The notes: a model not told the origin generated them from the sequence alone. Numbered from the stretch's first letter, positions 41,554-51,258 are shown. The stretch is DNA of 64,000 nucleotides from Symbiodinium natans (GCA_905221605.1 CAJNDS010002390.1:1125794-1189793); one strand, 5' to 3'. Numbers and translations are program-made.

Positions 41554-42062
41554 GGTACCTATTTCCCGAGTGATGGGTTTGCCAGGTCTGTGCTGAAGAA
41601 GCCCGTTGTAGCATCAAACCTCAAATCCTTGCCAGGGGGCCCCTTGGCTTGTTGAATTGTTGTCGGGCTCCCGGCAGTTCTGCCCATGGTAATCATGCTT
41701 AGGGTTTAGGGTTTAGGGTTTAGGTCTTAGGGCTTAGGGTTAAGGATATGTCTCTGGCATCCACGAACATCGCCATCGGGTTTGGGACGCAGGGGCATGT
41801 GCCTGAGGCCATTCAGCCGGTCGCGCCGTCGCAGGCGCTCTCCCGGAATCACGCCCCCGAAGCCCGCAACAGATGTTGGGTGTGAGTGCGCGAGCCTGCC
41901 GTCTAGTCGACTGTAAGAACGCTGTAGCCTCTACCTGGTGGCTGTACTGTAGTTGCTATATAATTTCAACGGGCGGCGTAAGGTGATAACTTCTCAAGTC
42001 TCAGGGACACGAACAGGGGTAAGTGTTCATGACTGGCCGTCCCCATACAGTGTATCCTGTGT
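41554..42062. other. Unique stretch with short ITS
   Basis: ITS of about five units at 41698-41740, otherwise unique. No gene recognised. Confidence 0.5.
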
Positions 42063-42178
42063 AGGATAAGGGGGACCCTTAAAAAGGGAACCCTTCTTAA
42101 TTAACCTTCTTCTGGCTCTCTTAAAGAGGGGCCTTATTCAGAGGGTCTATATCCCCAAGGGTCCCCCTAATCCTATCC
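42063..42178. mobile_element. Short TIR element, family N
   Basis: AGGATAAGGGGGACCCTT left arm; AAGGGTCCCCCTAATCCTATCC right arm. 116 bp, noncoding; single copy here. Confidence 0.7.
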
Positions 42179-42298
42179 GCTGGTGTAGAGGCAAGCGTTT
42201 TTCGGTGCTGCCCCCGCAAGGCTCAAACTCCCAGGCGCCCCGAGGTGCCCATGCCCCACATCCACTGGCAAGCGCCACCGAAATTCAAACAAAACACT

Positions 42299-42361
42299 GA
42301 GGGTTTAGGGTTTAGGGTTTAGGGTTTAGGGTTTAGGGTTTAGGGTTTAGGGTTTAGGGGT
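42299..42361 (+). repeat. ITS (TTTAGGG)n
   Basis: Nine perfect units. Confidence 0.95.
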
Positions 42362-42681
42362 TATAGGGCCCAAATCAGAACCCGTTGTCATTCTCGGCAG
42401 GTCTTCCCCAATCTGTGAGTGATGGTGCACTGGCCACCTGGCGTTGCGAATGCCTTGGGGCGTCCGAGCTTGAGGATTTGAGGGCTGGACCTTCCCTGGC
42501 GGACAAGATGAACCCTAAAAAAGGCAAAAAGGGTGTATGGTTCATAGACCTTCATAGGAGTTCTAGTAATACAGGGTATATGACCCATTTTTCATCCCGG
42601 GGCTGGGGCTGACAGGAATTGTGGCTAACTCCGGGGTTTGCTTTTTTTTGCTTTAGGGTGCAGGGCTTAGGGGTTGAGGTT
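42362..42681. other. Unique stretch, no gene
   Basis: A 75-codon frame at 42385-42612 is unrecognised. Confidence 0.4.
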
Positions 42682-42783
42682 TACCTAAAGTTTCAAGCCT
42701 TCAACGTAGTACGTGTTAGGGCTGTATACTAAAGGTCGTAATAGGAATGCTACGAAGAGTGACTGCATAAGAGCCTTCAGGTA
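42682..42783. mobile_element. Family A element, diverged copy 6
   Basis: TACCTAAAGTTTCAAGCC left; ACTGCATAAGAGCCTTCAGGTA right. 102 bp. Confidence 0.6.
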
Positions 42784-43174
42784 CCTGGAGCTTTATACCC
42801 CATCTCTTGTTAATCCTTTCCGGCTTTGGTTAATCCCCATAAATCGTAAACCGTCCAAATCCCGCCATGCCTGACCCTTAGGAGCTCCGCACTGGTTGCT
42901 AGGCACATCTCCCAGGCCAAACGCCTTTCTGACTCCAGTGGCACCAGGGTTTCCGAGTCTCGTAGGATAGCAAATAAATCTTCCTGCGGTCATGTGTTTC
43001 AAGTAATTAAATGTACAATTAGTGACACTCCTACGGTACAGACGGCGCTAGATCTCGCCACTGGGCATCAAAAGTGAAGACAAGATCCCCGAAAGAAGAA
43101 ATATCACAGTGGACCTCCGGGGCAGGTCATTGCATAGTGCAAAGTCCGTCTTGTAAAGAGTTCATGTGGGATGT
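42784..43174. other. Unique stretch, nothing identified
   Basis: No recognisable gene, repeat or RNA. Confidence 0.5.
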
Positions 43175-43334
43175 CATGTCACTTGCATGTTTTTGATGGC
43201 CAGCATACCTGAAGGATTCGGGGCAGTGCCAGCTTTGTGTTGAGCCATTCTTTGCATGTCACTTGCATGTTTTTGATGGCCAGCATACCTGAAGGATTCG
43301 GGGCAGTGCCAGCTTTGTGTTGAGCCATTCTTTG
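43175..43334 (+). repeat. Perfect 80-bp tandem duplication
   Basis: The unit beginning CATGTCACTTGCATGTTTTT and ending GAGCCATTCTTTG occurs at 43175-43254 and again at 43255-43334 with no difference that I can see. A recent slip or an assembly artefact. Confidence 0.93.
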
Positions 43335-43351
43335 TTTTGTCCTTTAATCTT

Positions 43352-43498
43352 TTAGGGTTCTTAAGAAGTTTAAGTGAGGGGGTTCATGGACGGTAGATGC
43401 CTAGGGAACGTTAAGGAAGCTTAGGGGGCATTAGGGAGTATTGGGGAGTATTAGGGAAGCTTGGGTTACATAGCCCCCTTGAACCCCCTTAAGAACCC
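43352..43498. mobile_element. Short TIR element, family J, copy 4 (intact)
   Basis: TTAGGGTTCTTAAG left arm and CCCCCTTAAGAACCCTAA right arm. Internal degenerate GGGAGTATTAGGGAGCATT repeats and CTTGGGTTACATAGCCCCC. 147 bp. Confidence 0.75.
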
Positions 43499-43660
43499 TA
43501 AACCCTAAACCCTATAAAACAAGACAGGGTTTTGAGTTACCTCTTTCAGGCTCTTCCTGGCGTTGACGTCCCGATTGCGGCTGGCTTGCCGAACAGCGAG
43601 GCCTCCGTAACCCTCTCGTGACTCCCTGCACCCCCACCGTTCAAGCCATGAAGTCTAAAT

Positions 43661-43761
43661 GGGGGTTTCCGACATTAGGGGTACCTTATTGGGGTCCTCA
43701 TTATAAGGGAGCCCCACTATTTAGGGGTCTATATTAGGGTCCCTTCTTCGCGTAAACCCCC
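43661..43761. mobile_element. Short inverted-repeat element, family K, copy 1
   Basis: GGGGGTTTCCGACATTAGGG at the left and TTCGCGTAAACCCCC at the right. Internal TGGGGTCCTCATTATAAGGG is shared with the copy at 59200. Confidence 0.6.
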
Positions 43762-43870
43762 AAATGCCTAAGCCCTAAACTCTAAACCCTGAAGCGTCAG
43801 CCTTCTACCCTGCAGAGATGGTTGCAGTTCAAATCCCAGCCGTTGCGAGTTGGGGTTGACAAGCTTGCCT

Positions 43871-43952
43871 GCCTGAAGGCTCTACAAAAGTACCTTTTTA
43901 GTCAAGTTAACGTGAATTCGAGTATACTACCCAAAAAAGTTACTACATAGGA
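43871..43952. mobile_element. Family A element, copy 7
   Basis: CCTGAAGGCTCTACAAAAGTACC left; GTTACTACATAGGAGCCTTGG right; centre GAATTCGAGTATACTACCC. Confidence 0.7.
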
Positions 43953-44675
43953 GCCTTGGGGTAGAATGCTTCGGGTCCAGGGTGTAGGACTTAGCATCCC
44001 CACAGAGATGCAGCAGATGCGCAGTGAGCACTTTAAAATTCAGGGTTTAGTTTAGGATTTAGGTTTAGGGTTTAGGGTCTTGGGCACTTGGGTGGCACGG
44101 CTGAACTTAACGTGCCGTAACATACCTGACAGGCAGCGATCTCCCGTATATAAGTCCTAAACCTATACCCTGAACCCAAAACCCTGACGCCCCACATCCC
44201 GAAAGTCTTCCCACAAGCTTAGCGCTCTGCTCAACCGGTCCGGCATCGAAGGGCGTTCCGGTTTAGGAATTTTTTCAGGGTCCAGCAAACCCAAAACCCT
44301 GAATCTTGAATCCTGAACCCTAAATGCGGTTTCGGCATCGTCCAAAAGAAGGCCAGAGACCTCTCAGGTTGCTGGCCCTGCTGAGGTTCCGGGTCTAGGG
44401 TTTAGGAGTTGAGGGTTTCGGGCTTAGCGCTTCCCTTTATGTACCCCTTCTTATATACTTTTTTGTTCTTGGAAGGCAGGGTTAGGGCTGTATAGTGCGC
44501 AGAGATCATGGGTTTTGGGAGTAGGATGCCCTGGGCATGGGGTTTGCGGTTCAGGGCCTGTAAGCTTTGGGGTTTAGGGCTTGGGGTCAGGGGCTTGGGG
44601 GCGATGTGGAGGGTTTAGGGTTCAAGGATTTCAGCTTGCGATCTGAATCTTGGCATTGGGTCCACGGGTTCGACC
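43953..44675. other. Unique stretch with decayed ITS
   Basis: TTTAGGG-like words at 44042-44075, decayed CCCTAAA words at 44155-44185 and 44288-44325, GGGTTT words at 44390-44420 and 44570-44625. No gene. Confidence 0.5.
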
Positions 44676-44758
44676 TGGGTCTCTATCTTACCTACAGTTT
44701 ACCAGTACTTACCTTACTTCGTAGGTAGAGCCCATAAAAGCTGTAGGTAAAGAGGGTC
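44676..44758. mobile_element. Short TIR element, family L
   Basis: CTCTATCTTACCTACAGTTT left arm; AAAGCTGTAGGTAAAGAGGG right arm. 83 bp, flush against a CCCTAAA tract that starts within 5 bp. Confidence 0.65.
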
Positions 44759-44761
44759 GCT

Positions 44762-44832
44762 AAACCCTAACCCTAAACCCTAAACCCTAAACCCTAAACC
44801 CTAAACCCTCAACCCTAAACCCTAAATCCCAA
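44762..44832 (-). repeat. ITS (CCCTAAA)n
   Basis: About nine units, immediately after the family L element. Confidence 0.93.
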
Positions 44833-44921
44833 ACGGGGGTCTTAGGCCCCGGGCCCCAGACTCCACGAGTCGACCTCGCCAGGCTGTGGCCGAGCAACAG
44901 TGCCTGGGTGCTTTAACCGGT

Positions 44922-44985
44922 TTAGGGTTTAGGGTTTAGGGTTTAGGGTTTAGGGGTTTAGGGGTTTAGGGTTTAGGGTTTAGGG
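44922..44985 (+). repeat. ITS with two 8-bp TTTAGGGG units
   Basis: About nine units. Confidence 0.93.
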
Positions 44986-45109
44986 ACTTTAACCCTCTGG
45001 GGTGCTTTACTGTGACTTTAGATCCTTAGCCTTTTTGGGTTTATTGGGGCTTCTGAATAAGGCAGCTAAGAATTAAAAATTAATAGCTACCCTGCTAAGT
45101 GCAGCCAAG

Positions 45110-45233
45110 AACCCTTGGTAGCCCGGTGGTACCCTTTCCTTCTATTTTGTTGGTTCAAGGTTCCCGTATAGAGTAACCAACCCCAAAAAGGGTGCCCTTA
45201 TTATAAGATAGTTGCTGGGCTGCTAAGAACCCT
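45110..45233. mobile_element. Short TIR element, family B, copy 4 (reference copy)
   Basis: AACCCTTGGTAGCCCGGTGG left; GTTGCTGGGCTGCTAAGAAC right; inner CAACCCCAAAAAGGGTGCCC. 124 bp and apparently intact. It serves as the empty-site comparison for the copy at 20311. Confidence 0.72.
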
Positions 45234-45514
45234 AAGGGTTCGATGTGCCGACATCGTAGTCAAAAAATGTGCCTTAATTTAACACAAATTTTCAAGTTGG
45301 AGACCGAAAGTTGCCTCAATGTTGTTGGGTCCTTTGTATATGGCACCCGTGTCGTGAGGGTTTAAGACTTAGGGCCCTTGGCCTGACCTTAGATTTCCAT
45401 GATTAAGCTTTCCCTTTCATACCCCAAAACCGCGCATGGGAAAACAAAGCAAACCTCTGAGTTGTAGTGGTAGTGCTGAAGTACTAGAAGTAGCCGTAGC
45501 AGTTCCTGGTGTAG
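45234..45514. other. Unique stretch, nothing identified
   Basis: No gene, repeat or RNA recognised. Confidence 0.5.
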
Positions 45515-45597
45515 CAGCAGCAGCAGCGGCGGCAGCAGCTGTTGCTGTTGTTATTGCCTTTTGTCGTAGTCGTAGTCGTAGTCGTAGTCGTAGTCTT
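45515..45597 (+). repeat. (GCA)n/(GCT)n and (GTCGTA)n microsatellites
   Basis: GCAGCAGCAGCGGCGGCAGC, then GCTGTTGCTGTTGTT, then about six GTCGTA units (45562-45596). Confidence 0.9.
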
Positions 45598-45663
45598 ATT
45601 CGGTACCTGTAGCACGCAGCCGCTCCTCAATAGCCCTTCAAACCCCTAATTCCCCAGACCCCT

Positions 45664-45735
45664 CAACACCCTAAACCCTAAACCCTAAACCCTAAACCCT
45701 AAACCCTAAACCCTAAACCCTAAACCCTAAACCCT
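45664..45735 (-). repeat. ITS (CCCTAAA)n
   Basis: Ten perfect units. Confidence 0.95.
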
Positions 45736-46243
45736 CCTGACTCACCCTCCTTACTCAGGCTGTCAGTCTCCGCAGAGCTCGGGGGATCCATTGGCCACTA
45801 GTCAGGATTCGATGGGGGGGTTGTGGGTTTGCTAGGGTTCGGGTGATGTACCACGTGATTGGCCTACATACTCCTTACAGGTGATTTGTTGGGGGGGGGG
45901 GGGGGGGGGGGGAGGGTACGTTGAAAGGTCCGGGTTTTTTTTTGCATGAGCTTTGGCGATTCCGGTTTTTTGGGGATGGCGGATTTGAGGGCTTCAGGGT
46001 TTTGAGACTCAAGGGCTTAACCATAGACCCCCTTAGGCATTATGTTCTGTTTGTTTGATATTAAAACCCAAGGAAATATAAACAAACATTCTGCTTATGG
46101 AGGACAGTTAAGGGTCTTCGAGCTTGGGTTCTGGATCTTAGCTTATGTCCGCAGGACCCATGCCCGACAATCGCATGTCCCTTCTTCATGTAGTATACTC
46201 ATACGCCCACATGATTGTGCTGCCCTTTCCCACAGCTCTTCTG
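45736..46243. other. Unique stretch with a 20-plus G tract
   Basis: A G homopolymer of 20-plus bases at about 45891-45912. A 70-codon frame at 46042-46254 is unrecognised. Confidence 0.5.
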
Positions 46244-46346
46244 TTAGTAGCTGAAATGAGTACACTTTACACTTTCGGGATACCAAAATCCCAATAGAAC
46301 TGAAAGTGTGCACTTTGGCGGGCGGGCTTGTGAACTCAGCAACTAA
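46244..46346. mobile_element. Short TIR element, family H, copy 1
   Basis: TTAGTAGCTGAAATGAGTAC left; GTGAACTCAGCAACTAA right. Inner ACACTTTCGGGATACC and AGAACTGAAAGTGTGCACTT also pair. 103 bp. Confidence 0.68.
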
Positions 46347-46372
46347 GCTTGTGGGTAGTAGCACTCCCGATT

Positions 46373-46404
46373 AAGGACTGTTAGTATAAGGGGGAACATC
46401 CCAA
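46373..46404. mobile_element. Family I element, single arm
   Basis: 32 bp beginning AAGGACTGTTAGTATAAGGG, identical to the right arm of the element at 51157. The other arm is missing. Confidence 0.65.
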
Positions 46405-46468
46405 GCCACAACTCTTCTTGGTGGCGACGAAAGTTTGGAAAATTCGAGGTCGACCCTTGATTGGCTTG

Positions 46469-46764
46469 CTGGTTCTGAGTAGGGAATGAGGGAATTAGGT
46501 ACCCTACGTAATCCCTTAAAGGGGGTGTGTGTGTGTCTATATATATATATATACACTTTTTTTTATAATTTGATATATTTATATTTAAATTTAGATTTAT
46601 ATTTATATTTATATGTATATTTAGATATTTGTATTTATATTTATATGTATATTTAGATATTTATATTTATATGTTTATATTTATATTTACTTTTAGATTT
46701 ATTTATATATTCATAGATAGGGGATGAAGGGTACCTAATTCCCCCATCCCCTAGTAAGAACCAG
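46469..46764. mobile_element. TIR element, family G, AT-rich interior
   Basis: Left arm CTGGTTCTGAGTAGGGAATG..GAATTAGGTACCCT; right arm AGGGTACCTAATTCCCCC..CTAGTAAGAACCAG. About 45 bp of arm with few mismatches. The interior is a degenerate TATATTTATATTTAGAT repeat plus (GT)n and (AT)n. 296 bp, the largest of the short elements. Confidence 0.78.
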
Positions 46765-46859
46765 GTTGGGGGGCCCTCAAGGTGAGGGGAGTGGCAGGGC
46801 ACAGAGGCGAAGCCGTGAAGACTGGGGTCTATATGGTTTAGGGTTGAGGGAGTTGAACG

Positions 46860-47012
46860 GGAGTTTAGGGAGTTTAGGGAGTTTAGGGAAAATTAGGGAA
46901 AATTAGGGAAAATTAGGGAGTTTAGGGAGTTTAGGGAAAATTAGGGAGTTTAGGGAGTTTAGGGAGTTTAGGGCAAAATTCAGGGAGTTTAGGGTTCAGG
47001 GAGTTTAGGGTC
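46860..47012 (+). repeat. 10-bp repeat GGAGTTTAGG / GGAAAATTAG
   Basis: About 14 units in which GGGAGTTTAG and GGGAAAATTA alternate in blocks of one to three. Related to TTTAGGG but with a different period. Confidence 0.88.
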
Positions 47013-47077
47013 TAGGTTTTCTCCCAAGAACTCGGGGAGTTGAAGGGATGATCTGCCCGGTTCCTGATGGCATATTG

Positions 47078-47290
47078 CGCTGGCGCTCTGCCACCTTCCC
47101 CGATCATTTCTCCTGACGATCACAGTTTTCTTTTACTGGGTTGCGCTGGTGCTGTGCCACCTTCCCGACCGTTTTTCCTGAAGCTCACAGTTCTTTGAAG
47201 CTGGTGCTGTGACACCTTCCCAATAATTGTTCCTGAAGTTTACAGTACAGTTTTTTTAATGGTGCTGGTGCTGTGCCACCTTCCCCAACG
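47078..47290 (+). repeat. ~60-bp tandem repeat, four copies
   Basis: GGTGCTGTGCCACCTTCCC recurs at about 47085, 47150, 47204 and 47265, each followed by TTTTTCCTGAAGCTCACAG-like sequence. Noncoding. Confidence 0.82.
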
Positions 47291-47675
47291 GGCCCCTCAT
47301 AACAGCTCCTTCTGTTTAAGGTATACCAGCATCTACTTACACGTGGTTGGCAGCTGCGAACAACTTCCGACAACGAGGCCCTGCAGTAGCCTTGAAGATC
47401 TTGGAGTCCTGGTCAGCCACGGTTCGCGGATATCGTGGCTACAAAATTTGCCAGGCTCATATGCCAAGGTGCACGCCTGTTCTGGCACTGGCACGGTCGT
47501 CCCGCAGAGGCATGATAAAACCTCTGTGCTTGAGACAGGGGGTTCCTGGAGGCATTATACCAGTGCTGCCGCGGCAGTTGCTTTGGCTTTCTGGGGCGGG
47601 CGGGCTCTCCCCCGTTCTCTGCTCAGAGATGACGCATCGGTGTCTTTGAACCAACCAACCAACCAACCAACCTAA
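47291..47675 (+). other. Unrecognised segment ending in (AACC)5
   Basis: Overlapping frames of 100 and 138 codons, neither with a recognised domain. The 3' end TTTGAACCAACCAACC.. (five AACC units, 47647-47672) matches the end of the LINE 3' UTR at 23545-23560, then CCTAAACCCC. Possibly the tail of a second, 5'-truncated LINE, or a short element using the same machinery (inference). Confidence 0.4.
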
Positions 47676-47689
47676 ACCCCAAAACCTTA

Positions 47690-47968
47690 AACTTATGACC
47701 CCTAAACCCTAAGCCCCCGAACCCTAAACCCGACAGCCTTTCTCTAAACCCTGAGAGCACCCTGAACCCTAGCCCGAAGCCCCCTAAACCCGAGCCACAA
47801 CCTCCAGGCTACCTCCGCTTCTCGCGCCCGGTGTCGGTCCGGTCGCTCTTTGCGCGCTGGGCACCACCAGTCGGAGCTCCAAAGGCCCGCTTGAGGACCC
47901 TGAACCCTAAACCCTAAACCCTTAACCCTTAACTCTATACCGTAACCCTAAACCCTAAACCCTCAACC
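47690..47968 (-). repeat. Degenerate to good ITS
   Basis: Scattered CCCTAAA words at 47690-47790, then a clearer tract at 47900-47968 with CCCTTAA and CGTAACC variants. Confidence 0.75.
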
Positions 47969-48964
47969 AAGTTAAGACCTCCCCCAAGATGCTTTAGGAG
48001 GGTTGCCCAGCCCAAGTTCCCTGAAAGGCACTGATCGGCGGACGCTTGGGACGCTGTGCTTGCAAGTGGCGTTGTTGACTATGGGCATTTCCGTAGCCGG
48101 TGTACCACGAAAACAACCCAACTTTCTGAAGCCATTCTCATAGGGCTTGGGGTTTCCCTAAACCCTAAACCACAAACCCTGAACCCCATCCTCCGAGTTG
48201 TTTGGAACCCTAACTATCGGGGACATGGTTTGCGAGCCGTCTTCGTGATGAAGTATCACACCTGAACCCCAAACACCATACCCTAACCCCCCTCCCCCCT
48301 CCAACCAAAAAAGAAACAGGCCTTGAGCACATTCTCTTTAACCTTAGGCTCAAAAAAGCCCAAAAACCTCTTGGGCCCAAACCCCAAGACAAGAAAGAGT
48401 CCTTGCAGCCTTGGGGTTAGTGATTATACAAAATCCCTACCACGAAGCACTACGTAAGTTTAGGCAGCGGGCCCATGCCACACCTTTGGAGCCCTTGAGC
48501 CCGAGTTCCAACTCTGCATCTGGTTGATTCACAACTTTTCTCTCCCGAAAAACTTGTGGGGTTCAGGGTTTGGGGGTTTAGGGTTTAGGGTTCAGGGCTT
48601 AGGGTTCAGGGTTTCGGGTTGAGGGAGTTTAGGCGGTTTTCGGCTTTGTTCGCCCCAAGCCCTGTAAGCAACTTCGTTGGTTATGCTAGGATGAGACCAT
48701 AAGAAGCATGCTTCAGAAGTTCGAGATATGGGGGTGGGGGGGGGGGGGGGAGGATACCCCCGAAATTCGTACTCTGGGACCCCCCCCCCCCCCCCCGGCC
48801 AAACTCAGCAAAAAGAAAAGAAACAATGGGATACCTCCATTTTTTGGGAACCCCCAAGGTGAAACGACGAACCCTTTCCTTTCCATCCGCTCCATATTGA
48901 GATCAGGCCTTCAGCTTGTTTGGACAAGCCACCTGGATCCGGAGAGGCCCCGGCGTGAAGGTAT
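47969..48964. other. Unique stretch with decayed ITS and paired G/C homopolymers
   Basis: ITS-like words at 48157-48190 (-) and 48556-48625 (+). A G-rich run (48729-48751) and a run of 16 C (48781-48796) are separated by about 29 bp and could pair. Small frames only; no gene called. Confidence 0.5.
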
Positions 48965-49052
48965 TGGGTTTAGGATTAGGGTTTAGGGTTCAGGGTTCAG
49001 GGTTTAAGGTTTAGGGTTTAGGGTTTAGGGTTTAGGGTTTAGGGTTTAGGGT
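48965..49052 (+). repeat. ITS (TTTAGGG)n
   Basis: About 12 units, running directly into a family E element. Confidence 0.93.
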
Positions 49053-49142
49053 TACTTGGAGGTTCATGGGTAGCTATCAGGGGGAGGTTAAGGTAACTAT
49101 CTAACTGGTCATCACCTTACTTAGGGTACGAAGCTTCAAGTA
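49053..49142. mobile_element. Short TIR element, family E, copy 1
   Basis: TACTTGGAGGTTCATGGGTA left arm (20 of 20 to the copy at 49704); right arm CGAAGCTTCAAGTA partly decayed. Confidence 0.68.
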
Positions 49143-49371
49143 GATTTCGGGTTTATGCTGTAGTTTTCTTGGGAAGGATGCTTTTGTTTATTATAAATCC
49201 GAAAGGAGCAACATCATGCATATACTGGTCCTAAGGGGAGCGGGTCGAAGGGGATTGGGGGGTTCAGGGGTTCGGAGAAGAAGGCCCCTAAACTGAAGCT
49301 GGGGGCTGCTGCAGGTTGCAAAACGAGCGTGCCTGGGTCGATATGGGCGGCGGTGCCCTGGATCAGGCCAG

Positions 49372-49466
49372 GGTTTAGGGTTTAGGGTTTAGGGTTTAGG
49401 GTTTAGGGTTTAGGGTTTAGGATTTAGGGTTTAGGGTTTAGGGTTTAGGGTTTAGGGTTTAGGGCA
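49372..49466 (+). repeat. ITS (TTTAGGG)n
   Basis: About 13 units, one TTTAGGA. Confidence 0.95.
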
Positions 49467-49568
49467 GGTTGCTGGGTTGCAGGCATGGCGTTTTCAGGGT
49501 TTGGGCTGGGCCGAAGAAAGGTGCCTAGCTAACAAGACCTGGTCTTTGGGGCTACGTTCGTTCATTCC

Positions 49569-49697
49569 ATACAAGGAGGGGCCCCCTTACTATACCAACT
49601 ATAGTTAAAGGACTTAGAACCTAAGTTTGGATCCTTCGAACCAAATTTAGGAGTTTTTGTTGCTTTACTTATAACTAGGGGGGCCCCCTCCTTGTAA
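49569..49697. mobile_element. Short TIR element, family F
   Basis: ATACAAGGAGGGGCCCCCTT left arm; AGGGGGGCCCCCTCCTTGTAA right arm, extending into ACTATA/TATAACT. 129 bp. A family E element begins 6 bp later. Confidence 0.75.
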
Positions 49698-49703
49698 GTC
49701 GAC

Positions 49704-49827
49704 TACTTGGAGGTTCATGGGTAACTATAAGTGGGGTTATAACCACGATAACTATAGCGACACGTGGCTATAACCTTGTTTAGTGTACTTAGAACCCTAC
49801 TTTTGACTACCCATGAACCTCCAAGTA
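49704..49827. mobile_element. Short TIR element, family E, copy 2 (best)
   Basis: Perfect 20-bp inverted repeats TACTTGGAGGTTCATGGGTA at both ends, with weaker pairing further in (TATAACC/GGTTATA). 124 bp, noncoding. Confidence 0.85.
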
Positions 49828-49872
49828 AGGGGATACAATTGGTAGTGAAGTAGAGCGACGGGGAGGTTTGAG

Positions 49873-49878
49873 GGTGTG

Positions 49879-49909
<31 letters not shown>

Positions 49910-49927
49910 TTGGGGGGGGGGGGGGGG
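49873..49927 (+). repeat. (GT)n-(T)n-(G)n compound tract
   Basis: About nine GT units, then about 19 T, then about 15 G. Confidence 0.95.
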
Positions 49928-49942
49928 TGGGGTTAGGGCTTA

Positions 49943-50040
49943 CTTAGTAGTGGCTGCATGAGTAAACTTTACATTTTTTGGGATACTATACTTATAGAAC
50001 TGAAGTGTACACTTTGGGGCTTATGAACTCAGCAACTAAG
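49943..50040. mobile_element. Short TIR element, family H, copy 2
   Basis: CTTAGTAGTGGCTGCATGAG left; TTATGAACTCAGCAACTAAG right; inner AACTTTACATTTTTTGGGATAC and AGAACTGAAGTGTACACTTT as in the copy at 46244. Confidence 0.7.
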
Positions 50041-50658
50041 TGGGGGTTCAGGGCTTGGGGTTTTAACGGTTTAGTTTAGGTGCATTAAGGGAATCCCTAG
50101 AAGGGACCTTACTTTTCCATATAAGCCCTATACATACCTTACCTAGTCCCTATGTACCGAAGTAGCCCCTAAATAAGAAACCCCTAAGGTCCAACATTAG
50201 GGTTCCTCCTTGAGTCGCTTGAGTTTTGCCTGAGAGGTGGACGAGCTCGTCTTCGTGGCAGCACAGGGCCTGCACGTCGGTGCTATCGGCATCGCGAGCA
50301 TGGGAGAGGCGCGATATGGCTTTGGGATGTGAAACTTGGGATGGGTTTGGGGCTTAGGGCCTAGGGCTTAGGGCTTGGGGTTTAGGGTTTATAGTACCCC
50401 TATTATAATCCAATGAAGCACCGCTAGTTAAAGGGGAAATCAATGCGAAACTATTGTAGGAGAGGATGTGTGCTGCAATTACGTGGGGCTGCTCGCGCGA
50501 GGTCGACCTCGCTACGTCCGAGGAGGCGAGGACCGTGATGATGCTGCGCCCTGTCACCGAGGCTGGCGGATCAACAGGCTTAGAGGAAAGATCAGGTTCC
50601 AAAACCCAAAGAATTATTGGGTTTAGAGTCGAGGGGCCCGAGGGTTAGGGTTTGGTGT
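50041..50658. other. Unique stretch, unrecognised frames
   Basis: Overlapping frames on opposite strands at 50354-50602 (-) and 50466-50648 (+) include ITS-like ends. Not called. Confidence 0.4.
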
Positions 50659-50715
50659 TCCTGAAGGCTCTAATGTAGTTCCTTTTTGGGTTGGTCAACG
50701 GGGATTCGAGTATAG
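50659..50715. mobile_element. Family A element, left half cut by ITS
   Basis: CCTGAAGGCTCTAATGTAGT and GGGGATTCGAGTATAG are present. The right arm is replaced by CCTAAACCCGAAACCCTAAA, so a telomeric tract begins inside the element. Confidence 0.7.
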
Positions 50716-50760
50716 TCCTAAACCCGAAACCCTAAACCCTAAACCCTAAACCCTAAACCG
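50716..50760 (-). repeat. ITS (CCCTAAA)n
   Basis: Six units, replacing the right half of the family A copy. Confidence 0.9.
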
Positions 50761-51156
50761 GGGCATGCCCGAAGCTCCACAAGTTTGGCATCCTCAAAGC
50801 CCTGAAAGGAGATGCTGGCAAGCCCGATAGACCCCTAAAGCAATAACAACAGTAGTGACATTCAAAATATTATTACAGGCACTAGTAATAGTCATAACTA
50901 ATCAGAAGAGTACTAGTAATAATGTTAAGTACAAAAAAGAATCATCGCACAAGTGCAGTTCAGGGTCCCCTATACTATGGTCCCTGAGCTGCTTCCAGAT
51001 GCCAGGCCGAGGACGGCCAGCCACCGCAGTTCACGTTGACCATGCAGAGGCTGACTGACTTCCGGTATGTTCAAGCCCGTCAAGCCCTGGGTTTAGGGTT
51101 TAGGGCTTAGGGCTTAGGGCTTAGGGCTTGGGGTTTAGGTATTTTCAGCCCCTGGG
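50761..51156. other. Unique stretch
   Basis: A 67-codon frame at 50855-51058 is unrecognised. CTTAGGG block (four units) at 51098-51130. Confidence 0.45.
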
Positions 51157-51258
51157 TTGGGGATGTTCGCCCTTATGCTGACAGTCCTTGATAGGGAAAA
51201 GAGTACCCCCTGTCATGATCCCTTCTAAGGACTGTTAGTATAAGGGGGAACATCCCAA
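51157..51258. mobile_element. Short TIR element, family I, full copy
   Basis: Left arm TTGGGGATGTTCGCCCTTAT..CAGTCCTT; right arm AAGGACTGTTAGTATAAGGG..ATCCCAA. Arms of about 32 bp with about four mismatches, and a short further pairing ATAGGG/CCCTT. 102 bp. Confidence 0.8.

Noticed and set aside
50060-50215. Possible further TIR element (AAGGGACCTTAC with AAGGTCC)
   Set aside because: Pairing too short and irregular to support.
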